Origin: Vickermania ingenoplastis
Taxonomy: Eukaryota; Euglenozoa; Kinetoplastea; Trypanosomatida; Trypanosomatidae
DNA: 64,000 bases
Assembly (NCBI GenBank): GCA_010157825.1
Contig: VFSE01000267.1
Location: 7,501-71,500, forward strand
Reading direction: 5' to 3'
The translations under genes were made by a program, and so were the position numbers. The notes under the pieces were generated by a model. The model did no database searches and had not been told where the DNA came from. It was given only the letters and a program-made list of their open reading frames with translations. Of the stretch, positions 18,801 through 31,000 are shown piece after piece (the stretch's first letter is position 1; each line of letters starts with the position of its first letter).

Positions 18801-19121
18801 CACGCCGTGGTAAGTCTCTCGTGTATGTACCGCGGAGCCCCATTCTGTAGTATGGAAGGGGATAGGAGAAACGGGGAGGTGGCGGTGGCGTTGACGGGCT
18901 GCCTTCACCCCTCCGTCCTCCTCCTCAGAGGGTGTGGAGGCGCGGCGGAGGGGCGCTTTATCCTCCTCCGCTTGGCGCACAGGCGATGTGCGGACGACGC
19001 CGAGCACATCCATCTGAGGGCTCCTCACGGCATCTTGGACAGCTTCCGCAGCGGTGTGTGTGGAAGACGAAGAGCAAAGGGTGAGAGAGACGGAGGAGCT
19101 GCTGCTTCTGCTAGAGCTCAT
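15870..19121 (-). CDS. Hypothetical low-complexity protein (about 1,083 aa)
   Basis: I do not recognise this protein. The open frame extends upstream to 19400, but that part lies beyond a strong splice acceptor and translates to hydrophobic poly-pyrimidine product. I therefore place the start at the ATG at 19121 (MSSSRSSSSSVSL). The protein is mostly disordered: Ser-rich N-terminus, a run of 14 Thr encoded by pure repeat near 18263-18298, Gly, Glu/Asp and Pro tracts. Two ordered patches stand out. One is a Cys/Trp-rich stretch near 18530-18600 (HCCASGCWKCYGH), possibly metal-binding. The other is a C-terminal patch near 16430-16540 (VQWFGGAPCGTYTHCYQDIY). No membrane span is evident. The stop is a TGA at 15872-15870. 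Confidence 0.68.
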   Translation of the reverse strand: MSSSRSSSSSVSLTLCSSSSTHTAAEAVQDAVRSPQMDVLGVVRTSPVRQAEEDKAPLRRASTPSEEEDGGVKAARQRHRHLPVSPIPFHTTEWGSAVHTRETYHGVRPAGAVAATPPSVLSSTVASCSSTPPPIQCFRIGGTTRRCGNPAHQRERWITAGKEGEDCPTRTHGHPPPYRIPQHGAHCCASGCWKCYGHRLQRAGRRDDPFCWGVGHGGSRRRYILRSGAVTEGVVEGEQRCRYMEIPPVVRLASQTMSLDGGLSIVDGHVEEGQTTTTTTTTTTTTTTARGSSTPTEEQRVRLLKGKPMTAALRLTAFFPPLMMDEGKEPSPLVEVETNGRLFPFMPRIRLSRRWLDVIAEWRQGTSFSTRDGSTMHHGRKKWRRRTEENETCIPPPLPQSAAAGASITATADETDKQQQQGETAIVSGPRAFGPPAARNDRIALCEGGDEGGGEGGGGGGGLLEVETIDGVSSSLVVHAGHRDAENTTERWKETETDECGLKNVSLAKRLTERKLEERHDVRTRNAPNPIPVAFAHCTVLGEEEEDDEDEDDLQRSASKRIGSTRLGGQQERHGHTHQERTPAAAEARPEQTDTAPPYDLRSRGGERPPPPLLRHADGILIPDWVWDTTWRSGQQQHSSFHEPVETNGCEASATPYSHSSSVSLSSSSSLSFSASSLCSSFSFSRGDERPTAVSTPLITPSKMKMKMKNKKSHLFPCGAASGGHAEPQEEGGGEGVGDDGGEPNANLDDETMPSLLANNTNNSSSPGIQRPGKRRAVHFDSASACAATTEHAADLLVLSRREPPPVIPLVPQQHRPSTPPMQQQHNAPRRTAPFHKELAAVAAAEVAAEASDDQLRVQWFGGAPCGTYTHCYQDIYSTDSDRCARRRMQPGYHVASTMQRKKAWERVPAVLPQVAPPRGTTTCGVEGAVATGKGERWNRNKLLQQHLRQPHDKRKEAATVLQQRCTTLADATTASRVSDAADAPSSTYTSRYENRDAPPRFHTNASPSSSASSTRNVDPTMPPGQPLGGRTMMVLPSTPPPFLPLSYSHRERNGNSDAVTQVPKRFTARQRGDQQQSPSAAG

Positions 19122-19203
19122 CCTGTACGGGCGCTTCTTAATCGAACTTACACTGTTGTGTTGGGTGAAGGACCATTCAACCAATAAATATTTTATTTTT
19201 TTT

Positions 19204-19220
19204 CTGCAAAAAAAAAAAAA
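19204..19220 (-). promoter_or_regulatory. Strong trans-splice acceptor for the 15.9-19.1 kb gene
   Basis: The minus strand reads thirteen T residues followed by GCAG, with the AG at 19205-19204. The ATG at 19121 is about 82 nt downstream. This is the clearest acceptor in the window and it decides the start of that gene. Confidence 0.7.
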
Positions 19221-19499
19221 TAAATAAGAAAGGGGAGGGGGGGCTCTCGTCTCCCCCCACTTGAAGACTTGACAAGGAACGCACGACACTAAAAACAGCA
19301 ACATAAAGGGGAAAAAAAAACAGACAGAGCAATACGAAGACAAATTTCTTTTTTTTTCCAACACAAACAACAACAACATAAAAAATACCAGAAGATCCAT
19401 CCTCTACGATAGAGGAAAAGACGCCCAGGTGATGCGTGATTCACAGCATATGTTTATGTTTATGTTGTGTTCACAGTATTTTATTCTATTTTATTTTTG

Positions 19500-19929
19500 G
19501 GTGTTTATGTTGTTAACGGACCCGGGGGGGGGGGTTCCTCCACACAGGAACGTGGAGTGGGTTCGTTCCTACGGACGTGTACGGAACGGATTCTTTTTCA
19601 ACCCTCATTTTCGGGTAATTTCTGTTGCTGTTTGTTGTTGTTTTTTGTTTGTTTGTTTGTTTGTTTGTTTTGTTTGTTTCGTTTTTCTTTAGTATTTAAC
19701 AATCATGAAAACAAAATTTAGTTGTGCATCCCCCCCCCTCTTCTTGTATCGATCTTCGTTGATATGGCTCACGCGGCTGCCGGAGAGCGACACCCGTTCG
19801 CTGCTTTTTTTTTTTTATGTTTAGGCCCGAATGTGTATTACGCCTCTAAAAGAAGAAACGCCTCCTACACCTAAATAATTGTTCAAATTGTCTCTCTCTC
19901 TCTCTCTCTCTCTCTCGTTCTTGTGAAAG
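19500..19929. other. AT-rich intergenic region
   Basis: Holds GTTT repeats (about 19640-19680) and a CT microsatellite (about 19890-19916). No gene is seen. Confidence 0.45.
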
Positions 19930-20032
19930 ATAAGAAAGTGGGAAGGCGCGCCCCGTGTGTGCAGCGGAGAGCGGCGCTGCACCGGCCCACGAAGGTGGTC
20001 GCCACGCCGTACTTCTCATAGCTAGTCGACAT
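19930..20032 (-). pseudogene. Coding-like GC-rich fragment, unknown
   Basis: From the ATG at 20032 the minus strand reads MSTSYEKYGVATTFVGRC, followed by a basic stretch that runs into a CT microsatellite. It is GC-rich against an AT-rich background. It could be the start of a small gene or a gene scrap; I cannot identify it. Confidence 0.25.
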
Positions 20033-20109
20033 TAGTAAGAGAACAATGAGGAAACGTTTTAGAGTGGGTATATTTTATTGTATTGTATTGTATTGTATTG
20101 TATTATTTT

Positions 20110-20232
20110 ATTATTTTTTTTTAAGTAGGAACTGGTTCATGTATTTGCGTCCCTCCTGCACGCCCTTGTTAAAGGCCTCGAGAACGGCACCGGAGGCGAC
20201 CCCGAAGAGCGTTGCCTCGAGATCCGCATTCA
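20110..20232 (-). pseudogene. Coding-like fragment ending in a stop, unknown
   Basis: The minus strand carries LNADLEATLFGVASGAVLEA followed by FNKGVQEGRKYMNQ and then a stop after four more codons. It has no start and is preceded by an eleven-T run. The balanced amino-acid composition suggests the C-terminal end of a former protein. The family is not recognised. Confidence 0.3.
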
Positions 20233-20427
20233 GAAAAAAAAAAAGTAGTTATCATTAAGGAATTTAGGCATTTCTACACGCAGAGATCTACCGATAACGC
20301 TTCGTCTCTCTCGTTCTTGCGTGTTCAGAAAGCCTTTTTGCTTGCCTTTCTTTGGAGAGTTTACCCCCCTTTCGTCATTCATCAAGAGCAACATCAACAA
20401 TACATAATAATACATAATACATAATAC

Positions 20428-20460
<33 letters not shown>

Positions 20461-21070
20461 CGCGTTGTTCTACTCTAGACATGTATCGGATAGAGAGAGA
20501 GAGAGAGAGAGAAATGATGATGATGATGATGGCGTCATGTGAGTGAGACACCGTGAGATACATCATGTGTGTAAGGATGGCGTCACAAGTCACCGACGAG
20601 TAGCCTCTTGACTCTCAAGGGGAAAGCAATGCACAACAAGAGGCATGCACCCTCCCCCCAACCCCTTCTACCTTCGCTCTTCTCGCAAACAAAAAAAAAA
20701 ATCGGAAAAGAGGCATCCGGTGTGGTGGAGACCTGCCTGTGGGTTAGAGGGCTAGGCACACGCAACCCTTAACGGTCTGCTAGCTAGCCCTCCAACCCTT
20801 TGAACTCTTCGCATCAAAGGTCCAATATCCTTCGGGATTATCCGAGAGGAGTGGATGTGGCGGGCACAAACCACCACCCCACTTCGCTAGGCCTGCGGGT
20901 AGGGGGGGTCTTCAGATAGAAATTAGTAGAGCGATTGTTTTGTGTGGGTTTTTTTTTCTTTTCTTTTCTTTTCTTTTCTTTTTCCTGTTGTTAGAGGTTG
21001 TTGTTGTTTTTTTTTTTTTGCTCGGCCCCCCGTTATTATTATTTTTATTATTCGCGCTCTACTACCACAT
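20233..21070. other. Intergenic region with microsatellites
   Basis: Contains TAATA-type repeats (20400-20460), a GA tract and T-rich blocks. The stretch 20740-20900 has higher GC but shows no frame I can support. Confidence 0.4.
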
Positions 21071-21160
21071 CAACACTCCCCTGGCCGTTCTAGTACACCG
21101 CCCACAAGAGGGCCTGCGTCGTGTCCGTCCGCCCGAGGTATTTGAATGACAAATCTATAC

Positions 21161-21206
<46 letters not shown>

Positions 21207-21400
21207 AGAGAGATCTCGATGCTGGAGAGAGCGCTGCGCCAGCTCGAGGAGGGCTGCCAGTGCCGGTTGGTCATCTCCAGCGCGGCCTGCTTTGTCGCGA
21301 AGTCGGCCAGCAGCGCGTCTGTCCCCCTGCGGCGGGTCGGCCACCGGATCCCTGCAAGGTGCGATCATGGATCATCTCATCGTGTGTGCCGTGTAAGAGG
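21071..21400 (-). pseudogene. Coding-like scraps split by a GA microsatellite
   Basis: Two GC-rich segments flank a GA repeat (about 21171-21203). On the minus strand the upstream one reads ALLADFATKQAALEMTNRHW in one frame, and the downstream one reads SFKYLGRTDTTQALLWAVY before a stop. They look like pieces of one former gene interrupted by repeat growth. I cannot name the family, and the frames are not shown to be related. Confidence 0.3.
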
Positions 21401-22001
21401 AGAAGGAAATGCAAGGTGGGGCGCTAGTAAAACAAACAAAAAAAAAAACGATCCAATGCCCCGGCGAGACACTAAAGAGAGGGACGTGGGGGAGCGGCGT
21501 TAAGGGGGGATTATCCTCGGCATTAGAGGATGTACCAGAAAGGATATCGAAGCGGTACGTCCGTCGGCAAAAAAAAAAGAGGCGTACTACCCATACACGA
21601 CGAAGCACAAGTACTATTTGTGGTACTAGAAAAAGAAAGTTTTAAAATGAAAACGACTTCAATAAGAGAGAAAAAAGAGAGAAAAAATAATAATAATATG
21701 AAATGTAAAAGGGTAAAAAAAAAAAAGAGCGAGTTCGCTGTTCTTTTTTTTTTCCCCCCCTTACCGTCTCTCCATCGCTTACACTGGATCTGCGTGAACA
21801 ACGCAACAAATGCGAGAGCGTGTCCCCTCTCTGTCTTTTGTTGAATTTAAAGAATGCGTTACATATGATCCCTGATAATAGGGTTACATATGGTATGGGC
21901 CTGGTAGAAGAATGTGGCGTGATGCTTGACTTTCGCGAGAGAGAGGGAGAGAGGGAAGGGCGCCTCCTCTCTCTCTCTCTCTCTCTCTGGTTCCTCCTCC
22001 C
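21401..22001. other. 3' flank of the giant low-complexity gene
   Basis: No gene is seen. It contains A- and T-runs and CT tracts (about 21967-21990) that could act in RNA processing of the downstream gene. Confidence 0.4.
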
Positions 22002-25000
22002 CTACTCCCACTCCGTGGTGGTGGTCTGGGGCGGTGGGGAGGGCGGCCCTTGTGGTGGGAAGCCATCGAGATATACCGGGATGGGTGTGTACCGCAGTCG
22101 AGGAAGTTGAACCGTCCGTACATACGGCTTGTTAGTATGGCGGGTTCGCATTGCAGTGAAGGACGCCTGCCGCACGGACTCCTCCAGCCAGCTCCCGCAG
22201 CTAAAGCCATTCATGTCCTCATCGTCCTCCTCACTGCTGCTGCTGTTGCTGCTGCTGTTGCTACTGTTGCTGGTGATGGTGCTGCTTCTACTCCAGCTGC
22301 TGTGCTCGCTCTGCTCTCGACGATGTGGCGGGAACGCGATGCCGCCAAACACCCCACTCCGTGGTGGTTGTTGTTGTGTTCTCGTTGACGGGGCTGCTGA
22401 TGGTGCTGGTGGCTGGCCGAACCGCTGCGGCACACGGCCGAGGCTGGCCCCCATCGTCGTCGTCGCGCCGGTGGAGGGGGGTAGCAGACGCACGACGCCG
22501 GCCTCTGCCGGAGTGAAGGAAGACCCCAGGGAGGACATCGTGGCCGAGTGGCTCGCCCCACCGCGTGATGATGGTTGTAGATGGGCATACTGCACGCCAC
22601 CCCCCGCTGACTTCCTGCTGGGCATCATGACCTCCATGGAGGAAGAGCTAGAAGTAACCGCATCGCCGTCGCCTCCTCTGGGTCGAGGCGAAGTGGTGGC
22701 AGGGCCGAAGCACCGGCTCACAGACCACGAGGCGCTCAGTTGTTGTGCCGACGCAGGATGGAGGCTGGGCTTCTGCATCGCTGTCGAAGGGAGCGGGTCC
22801 ACTCCAGCGCGGCTCCATGGCGGCCTCGCCCCCAAGCCGCTGCTGATACTGCTGTGGTGAGCGAAGAAGGTCGTGGCCCCTATCGGTAAAGCACTGCTGC
22901 GCACAAGGGCGGCGTGCTGCTGCTGCTGCTGCGGGAGGGGGAGGGGGTCTTGGCAGGCCTGCGCCACCCTATTCCACCGGTACGCCCACTGCCACACCGT
23001 CCATGGGACGACCGTTCCAAAGAGTTCTCTGCCATCGCAGACATTCACCTCGCCGGTACTGTGATGCACCGCAGGAGAAGAGGAGAAGGCGTGCCGCGGC
23101 CGCGACAGGGTGGTGGTTATGGGTGGTGGTGGTGGTTCATCGAATCTGGCGGCGGCGGCGGCCCCTGGCATCGCTAGGCCCACACAGCGCCACGCCTCGG
23201 CTTCAATTTCCTTATGGTAGTCCAATTGTAGAAGAGACGGTTCCCCTGAGCAACGCACCGCCCTCCTCGTCTCTCGCGAAGGAAATCCCTCGGCGACTCC
23301 ATCTTCTCCTTCCGAAGCATCGTGGGCGAAACTGAAGGAGCGCTCGACATCATCATCATCATCATCGTCGTTCTCTCGACAGGGGATGGATCCGGCGCTA
23401 CTGCCCTCCTGCTGCCTGGCGGCGCCGGCGCCACTCGCCACACGGACACTCCTGTACAGAGAGTTACGGCGCCCAGGGATCTGCTGTTGCAGCCGCTGCT
23501 GTGCCTGCGAGCTACCGAGACTCCCCACACTGTGCTGTCGGTGGTGCCGCTGGGACTCCAACGGCTGTGGTAGCACCGTTTCGTCTCGTCCCTCCCTCCT
23601 GGTGGCAGGGTGGTCCTGGTGTCCACCACGAGGCGGCGCTGGTCTTTGTTCCTCACCCTCTTCCTCCTCCTCCTCCTGATCGTGTGGAGGAGAGCCGGGG
23701 CGGTACACCTCTCGTGTGCCGCACAAGGCGTGTGGGCGTTCACTTCGAATATCCTCCGCATCATACAGCTGCTGCTTCATCAAGAGCCGGATGTTTTTGC
23801 GAAACGTTTTGAGCCACCGCAGTTGGGCCCCAACGGCGAGAAGAGCGGTCGAGGCGCGGGAGGAGCGAAGAGGCATCGCCGAAGGGGTGGTGGTGGTGGT
23901 GGAGGCGCCGCGGGGGCCACCGCCCACACGATGGCAGGAGTCGTCCCCCGGCGCCGCATGCGGTACCGTTGCAGTGGAAAATACAGACGTGGCACCAGAC
24001 GCTACGGCGGAACAGGATCGCGTAGGTCCTCTTCCTCCTCCTCCCCCAGCAGCAGCAGCAGCAGCAGCAGCCGTCGTTGTCGTCGTCGTATGGCTGCTGC
24101 TGCATCCTGCACGGCGTTGTGGCTGCGGACTCCGGCTGAAACTTCGAGAACTTCGGCTGGCCGCTGCGAGTTGGGACAGCGAGCAGCTTTCTGCGCCTAG
24201 TTGCAGCGGGGGCATCACGATCCTCCCAACCGTTTCCGCTGCTGTCGCGGCGGACTTCATGGTCATCTCCCCTCCTCCTCCGCCTCTGGCAGAGATATGT
24301 ACAGACGACGGCGATGACGCATGGTGGAAGAGCAGCTGCTGTTCGGACCCTGTGGTACACCACCCGCCGGCATCTGCGGCCGCCGCCATCAACGACCGCA
24401 TCACCAGCAGTTCCTGGCGGCCGCTGGTGCTCGTGCGGGTGTCAATAGGGTGGGAGAGTGGGCGGCAGGGCGTAGGAGATACCACCATATCACCATCCCG
24501 AGTCATCGCCACGGTGGGCGGCAGGCCAGCCGTTGTCGCTGGAGCGGCGTTTGAAAAGGAAAAAAACGGAGATAGTACGGATGGGGAGGAGGCAGGCGCA
24601 GCCGCCGTGGTGTTCCGGTTCGATAGCAGCATCAACCATGTGGCTGTTGTGTCTACGTTTGCGGGAGTGAGGTGCGGCAGAAGAGAAGAGGAGCTTACCC
24701 CACCGCCATGTGCGGCATCGTTCAGTAGTACGCAACCGCCACCCATCTCCATCCGCACCGTACGCAGTTGCGAGATCGCCGCGACGGCATTACGAAGTTG
24801 CGAGAGCTCCTTCTGGCGCTGCATCCAAACCCACGGAGATGCATCCTTCGCACCCCCGCTGGCGATCATCACAGTCGGAGGAGAAGAAGGATTCTCTTCC
24901 GCTGGCCCCGCGGCGCTAGTCGCATCCGGTTGTTGGTGTTGATCGTGGCGAGGCTGCGCGAAGCCGAGCTGGCTCGCGGCGCTCGTTTGGGGCGGTCCCC

Positions 25001-28000
25001 TCCGCATCCCCGCTGGCGGCGGCGGCGGCTCTGTCGCAGAGAAGCGAGAGAAGTGTAGCTGCACACGCAGACTCGTCCCCCATTTCCGCTTGGAGAGGAA
25101 CAGCGGCACTCCACCGGCGCGACCCGCCGTGGCGCTTCGACGTGGGGTCGTCCCTAGCCCTCGAGCAGGAGAGGAGCCTGTCGTAGAGGCACTCGATGGC
25201 GCACCATACGCCGGCGGCGGCGGCATCTTCGTGGCGGTAGATGGAGCGGCGCATGGAGGGGAGGCGTGTGATTGCTGGTGTGCTGGATTGCTGCTTCCCT
25301 CCTGTTGCGTCGGCAACGTCCCTCGCGGTGCTCGTGTCATCTGCGGCACCGCCGCGGCAGCCAACCGCCCGCCTCCAGTTTCTTCTTCTACCAGCGAGCC
25401 CGTCGCATCTGCTGGGCACACGCGTGGCTCCTTTGGTTTGGTAGACGCTTCCCCTTCCCCTGGTGTCATGGGATGATGGCGACGACGACGACGACGGCAA
25501 TCGCCACCTCTCTGTTGTCGTTTGGGTGGCACCGAAGGCGTGTCGTCCTCGTCGCTGACACCCACACGGTGATGATGATGAGGAGGAGGAGGATGCGCTA
25601 CGAACGCCTCTGCATACGGTCGTAAGACGGGGTCAGTCTTATCGGCCAAAGGAATTAACGGTGTCCACGCAACGCTTGCATCCACTACACGCGATGGGCT
25701 ACCCCATCGTGGGTCCTCCGCACGGCCTCTCGTGTCGTCGCGCCGCCGTACCGGCGTTCCTCTGCTGAACGCCGTCCCGCCAGCACACCCGGCGCTCTCT
25801 TCAAGGCACAGGAGATGCGGTAGGTGGTCGTAGGGAGTAACGATGTCGAGCGGCTCCTCCGCCGCCGGCGATACGGATGATGATGATGATGGCGGTGGTG
25901 GTGGTGGTGGTGGTGCGGGGTGTCCTGCTCGACCTCCCCCTTGACGGTTCTGCTGCCGATACATCTCGTAGTCCTCAAACGAAAAAAAGGCGGACGCCTG
26001 AAAAGTGCTTTGCGCGGCGCGCGGCGGCGTCTGCGTCTGCGGTGCCGACGGGGTGCCAGCAAAGGCGGGCCGCGTCACCCTTCGTGAGGAGGATACGGTG
26101 GAGGCGAGCGCCGCACCGACAGCGGTGGACATGGGTGGGAGGAGGCCGCAGAGAGCCGCCACAATCGTCTCCACCTGGCGAGGCACCGCCGCCGGCTCCA
26201 CCGCGGGAGGCGGAAAGCTGAAGAGAAATGTGCAGCGCCCCGCCTCCACAGGAGGAGGAGGAGGCGGATGAGAGATGCCACCGCGGCGTGGTAGGCCATC
26301 GTCCTCCCCAGCGCGTCGCCCGTCTTTCATATGTCGGTTCTCCCCGTTGCGTTGAGGATGATTTGAATTACTTGTTTGGTGGCGAGTGCGGTGCGCAGAG
26401 CCCATCGCGGGCCGTGGGGTGGCCTCCATCCGCTCTCCGTCTCGTTTCTCTTCGGTGGTTGCGCCAGCGCCGTGCGATCCTTCTTGTTGCTCATGCTCTC
26501 TTTGATCCTTTGCTTCGCGGCCTGGCGCGGCCCCGTCCAGGGGTGCAGACTGGAGCACACAGACAGCAGGGAGGCGTAGCTGTCCGCCATCACTTAGGCG
26601 GCGCACGAGGACGGAGTCCACAGGCGGTGGACCACCAGCCGACGGGGGAGAAACAGCGGAGGCAACGGATGCCGCGCTTTGCAGAGGGTCCCCCTCCCAG
26701 GTGCGCCTTCTTGAATGGCTCCTCGTCGACGACACCGCCGCCCCCGCTTGAAGTTGTTGTTGCGATAGAGCTGGTTCCTTCGGCACACCGCGGAGTTCCA
26801 TCGCCAGCAGCAACCCATCGTACGGCTTCGAGAGCGGGGGAGGAGGGGCGGTATCGGGAACGTCAACGTCGATACCCTCCGACGCCGCGGTGCTGTTGAC
26901 CGTCCGCCTGGGCGAGGCGGCGGTTTGGGTAGGATTGGCGGGGAGTTGACCTCCACCACCACCACCACCACCACCTCCACCACCTCCACCACCACCCCCC
27001 ATTCCTCCTCGTCCCTCCGCCCCTGTCTGTGGTGCGATCTCTGGCCCGGCAGCGCTGCGACGGTTGCTGTCGAAACGGTTTTGAATCCTTCGCTGTGTAT
27101 GCTGCCGCTCTTTTGACAAGTCGCTGCCCCTGTGCGGTGCGCTCCCGTCGACCACCACCCCTACCGGCACCTCGTGCGTGGACGCCCCTGCACGTGGTGT
27201 GCCACTGCTGGTGGTGGTGCGGCTTCCTGGTGTCACCCCCGTCTGTTCATGTTCTCTTCTCGCAACGCCCTTCATGGTGTCTGCCGCCGACTCGTTGTCT
27301 CCGTCCTCCATCGCCTCCCCTTCCCCCAGAGGTACGGCCCAGGCGCTCCCTGCCTCCAGAACATGGAGGTGCAGCGTCAGCGAGGACTCCGTTAAGGGAA
27401 TAGAAAACAGCCGCCAGCCCCGGGGCACGAAATGATCGTCGTCGGTGGCGGCGGTGGTGGTGGTGGTTGCGGACTGCTGTACTTCTCGCTCTCTCTCTCG
27501 CCCGCCCCAGCGGCGGCGTACCGAGGCGTGATGCCCTGCTGCGCCCGCCCCCGATGGGTGGCTGCGACGATAATACTCCGCTGGATCCTGCGAAGCGGTG
27601 CGGCGATGCGGCGGCTGTCCTCCGCTGCAGCGCGACGACGCCGAAGTGCGACGATGATGATGATGATGATGATGATGACGACGGTACGGCGATCGTCCAC
27701 TCGCCCCCGCATTTATTTCGTCCCCCGTGAAGGAGTAAGCGAAGAGCGAGGAGGAGGAAGAGGCACCCAAGTTGCCGTGCGGTTTGCAATTGGATTGTCG
27801 CGTCGAATCGTGTTCGTGTGCTTGTTGCTGTTGCTGTTGCTGTTGGTGTACGGCGGATCCCGTGCCCATATCTCGACCACCCCTCGCCCTGCCTTCGCGT
27901 AGCAGGGAACGATGCCGTGGATGCGATGCGTATCGGCTCTGTGCTTCCTTATCGGGGGTATAGCGGCTGCGGGGGTGGCTCTGGGTCTCCACCACGGGGG

Positions 28001-31000
28001 GGGTGGAGACGAGCTCGATCAAGGAGGCCATCCCGCCGGTTTGCCCACCCTCCGCTGCGGGGTCGGCTCCCTTCGCGATCTCGGTGGAACCGCCGCTCCA
28101 CCCCAGTAGGCCACTGCTGCTGTAGCTCGTGTAGCTGCTGTACGAGGAACTTCGGCTGCTGTACAACCGCGACGAGCAGCACGACAAGATGGAGAAAGAA
28201 GCTTCCGCCTCGGAGGTGTCGCGGCGGTGGCGGCCGTTCTCGACCTCTAATGAATGGTGATCAGGAGGATCCGCGTTGGCTTCCTTTTCCTTTTGGTGTT
28301 CATACGTGTCCGCCGTCGCAATACGCAGCGAACCATTCCACGCCGATCCCTTCTCCCCTTCTTTCGCGTCTGCCTTCGTTTCATGCCTTCTTGTTGGTTC
28401 ACCCGCCTCGACCTGCTGCCCACCACCTCGGCGATGATGATGATGATGATGATGTTTATGCCGATGCGTATGATGGCGGTGGCGCACCGGTGGGCATTCT
28501 TCTTCGTAAACCGTCGGCAGCGCCCTCACCTCCTTCTCTCTCTCTGCACGGGGGTGGCGGCCCAGCGCGACAGCACGGAGAGGGTTTTGACGCTGGAAGG
28601 ATCTGCGCCACGAGCGGCCCTGTCCCCCGACCTCGCCACCTTCTCCCCCCCGGGATACCTCCTCCTGCTGCTGCTGCTGCTGCTGCTGCTGTGAGCGAGG
28701 AGAACGATGTGAGGAGCCGGAGGCAAGCGAATCATCCGCCGCCACGTCACGTGCAATTGGTGGTGGTGGTGGTGGTGCGTGAGTGTTCGTCGGGTAGGCG
28801 TGGTGAAAGGGGGAAATGGACAAACTTGGTGGTGGCGGGATGCCAATGCCGTTGGAGGAGCACAAAAAGTCCAACGTGTAGAAGCCGCTCGTACATCCTG
28901 CAGCGGGTCGCGTCCCTTCCAGGGAAGGCGCTGCAGGAGGAGCAGAGGACGGGGAATCCTGCGGTTGGTTTCCGCTTCTCCATGGCGTGCTACTACCGGG
29001 GGGGGTGGGGTGGTACGTCAACACCAGTCGACCCCATAAGGTCGTGCAACGCCGTCTCTGGGGGGGAGGAGGCGGCGAGGAGAACGAGGAGGAGGAGGAG
29101 GAGGACGACGACGACGACGGTCCCGACCCTTCAAAGCCGAACAGCTCCTTGCTTTGTCTATTTTTTTCTTCGTCACGCCCCGCATGGGCGCGTGGCCTCT
29201 TGCTGGCCATACCGCCGTCTCCTCCCACCGCTCCGCCCTCACCAAACGCATGTGCCTCCGTGTGCCCTGGCACGGGGGGGGTGAGGTACACCCGCTGCAC
29301 CTCCTCGAACCCTTCGGGCAAACAGTACACCTTGCACACCACCCCATCGTACCGCAGACGCCGGAGGGCAGAGAGTTGCAGCGCCGCCTCGTTCTCGTAG
29401 CTGCCCAGAAGGCTGAAATACAGATAGTGCGGCCGCTGCACAGCGAGAACAGCAGCCTCCGGGTAGGAAAGTACACGATACGGGAGCATTCGACGGCGTT
29501 CCCGTCGTTGTTGTCGCACCCGGCTTCGGCGGCGGCGCTCCTTCTGGAGTAAGTGCTCCAGGTACGCCACCTGTTCCATCGCCGCCGCGTTTGAAGTGGA
29601 AGAAGCGTGGCGGCTAGATGTTGTGTGGCGCACCACCACCGCTGCTGCTCCTGCCATACCATGCGTTTCCCCTCCTTCAGGGGACGATGCTTCCTTCTTC
29701 TTCTCCCGCTGCGAGCGCGACCCGTGTCGTCGTCGTCGTCCTATGTGGTGCTGCTGTTTCTGCGTTTCTTTGAGATACCAGGGATGATGATGGCGCCGGT
29801 GGTGGCTCTCTTTCTTCTTTTTCTTCGTCTTCTTCTTCGTCTTCTTCTCGTCTTCGCTCCGTGAGACATGTTTGCTTTCTTCTCCCACCGTAGGCGATGC
29901 GAGTCGTCGCTCTGCTGGCTCCTTCCCCACTGGGCCCACGGCAGGCTCGCCCAGGTCTCCATCCATAGCGTCGTCGCTGTCGTCGTCCGCGGCGGGGGGG
30001 TCATCCAGAAGAAGGTCTGTGGAAAGTTTTTCATTTCGCATCACATCTTCGACGAGTAGTGTGTGAGGTGCTGCTGGCTCCTCGTCTTGCGGCGGCGGCG
30101 GCTGGGATGGCGGATGTGCCCCTCGGTCCCCCCCGTGAGACCGAAACTGCTGCTCGAGCAGCCGCATCTTCTCTTGCATCGAACGGATCACAACAGGTGG
30201 CGCTGACGCGGGAGAAGGACGGGTGTTTGTGGCGTCATCGTTGGAGATACGAGCTCGAATGCCACGTCGGCACCGCGGTGCGCCGCTGGCATCCAACAAT
30301 GGACACTCTACTGCCCCACCCTTCTCCTCCGGCACCTCCGCCGATGCGATGATCGTGTTCGGCGAGGATATCCATCCACCACCGCCGTCCTCCGCTTTGC
30401 CCGTAGATGGATGCAGCGTCAACGCGACGGGGGGAGGGGGGGGAGCGAAGGAGGAGATGAACGACGACGCACGTGGTGAATGCCCCGAGTCATCGTTTTC
30501 TGAGTCGGAGAAATGTAGCCGACGACGCGCATCGCGGGCAGCTCCTTCTTCTTCATCATCATCATCTCTCCGGGGTGATGGATTATAGTGCTCCCGATGG
30601 GCTCCACCCTCCTCCTCTTCCTTTTCCTCCTCGACGGCCTTGCCATCCATCTCATCACGGTACCGACTGCTGTGCTTCAGAATCGCAGCGAAAAAGTGTT
30701 TTTGAGGTGAGTTGTGCTTGTGTGCGGCCGTGGCATGCGCAGGGTACCGGGGGGAGGACGAGGAATGGTGGCGGTGTCGTACAGCCTCACGGGAAAGAGC
30801 CGCCATGTTTGGCAGCGAAATGATCCGCGTGGAGCCTCGGCTGGGGTGGGAGCTACTGCTGTTGCTGCTCCAGCTCCGGGGGCGTCGGGAGGAGATGGCG
30901 GACCGGCGGTACCACACCTCCTCCTCATACGTGTCTTCCCCGCGCAGAAGGCACGAGAGCGACTCCGACGTCCACTCCTGTCCCTCGTCTGCCGCCTCCT

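Noticed and set aside
19122-19400. Hydrophobic N-terminal extension of the 15.9-19.1 kb frame resembling a signal peptide
   Set aside because: It lies across and upstream of a strong T-run/GCAG splice acceptor and derives from poly-pyrimidine sequence, so it is not in the mature mRNA.
21219-21503. Plus-strand 94-codon frame starting MLERALRQLEEG
   Set aside because: Runs into poly-Lys from an A run; the minus-strand reading of the same bases is at least as protein-like, so neither is called as an intact gene.
27818-29284. Plus-strand 488-codon frame opposite the giant gene, and similar ones at 23.7-24.9 and 36.8-38.0 kb
   Set aside because: They read as Arg/Pro/Ser/Gly-rich antisense translations of triplet repeats; triplet repeats keep all frames open. 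No motif and no splice signal supports them.
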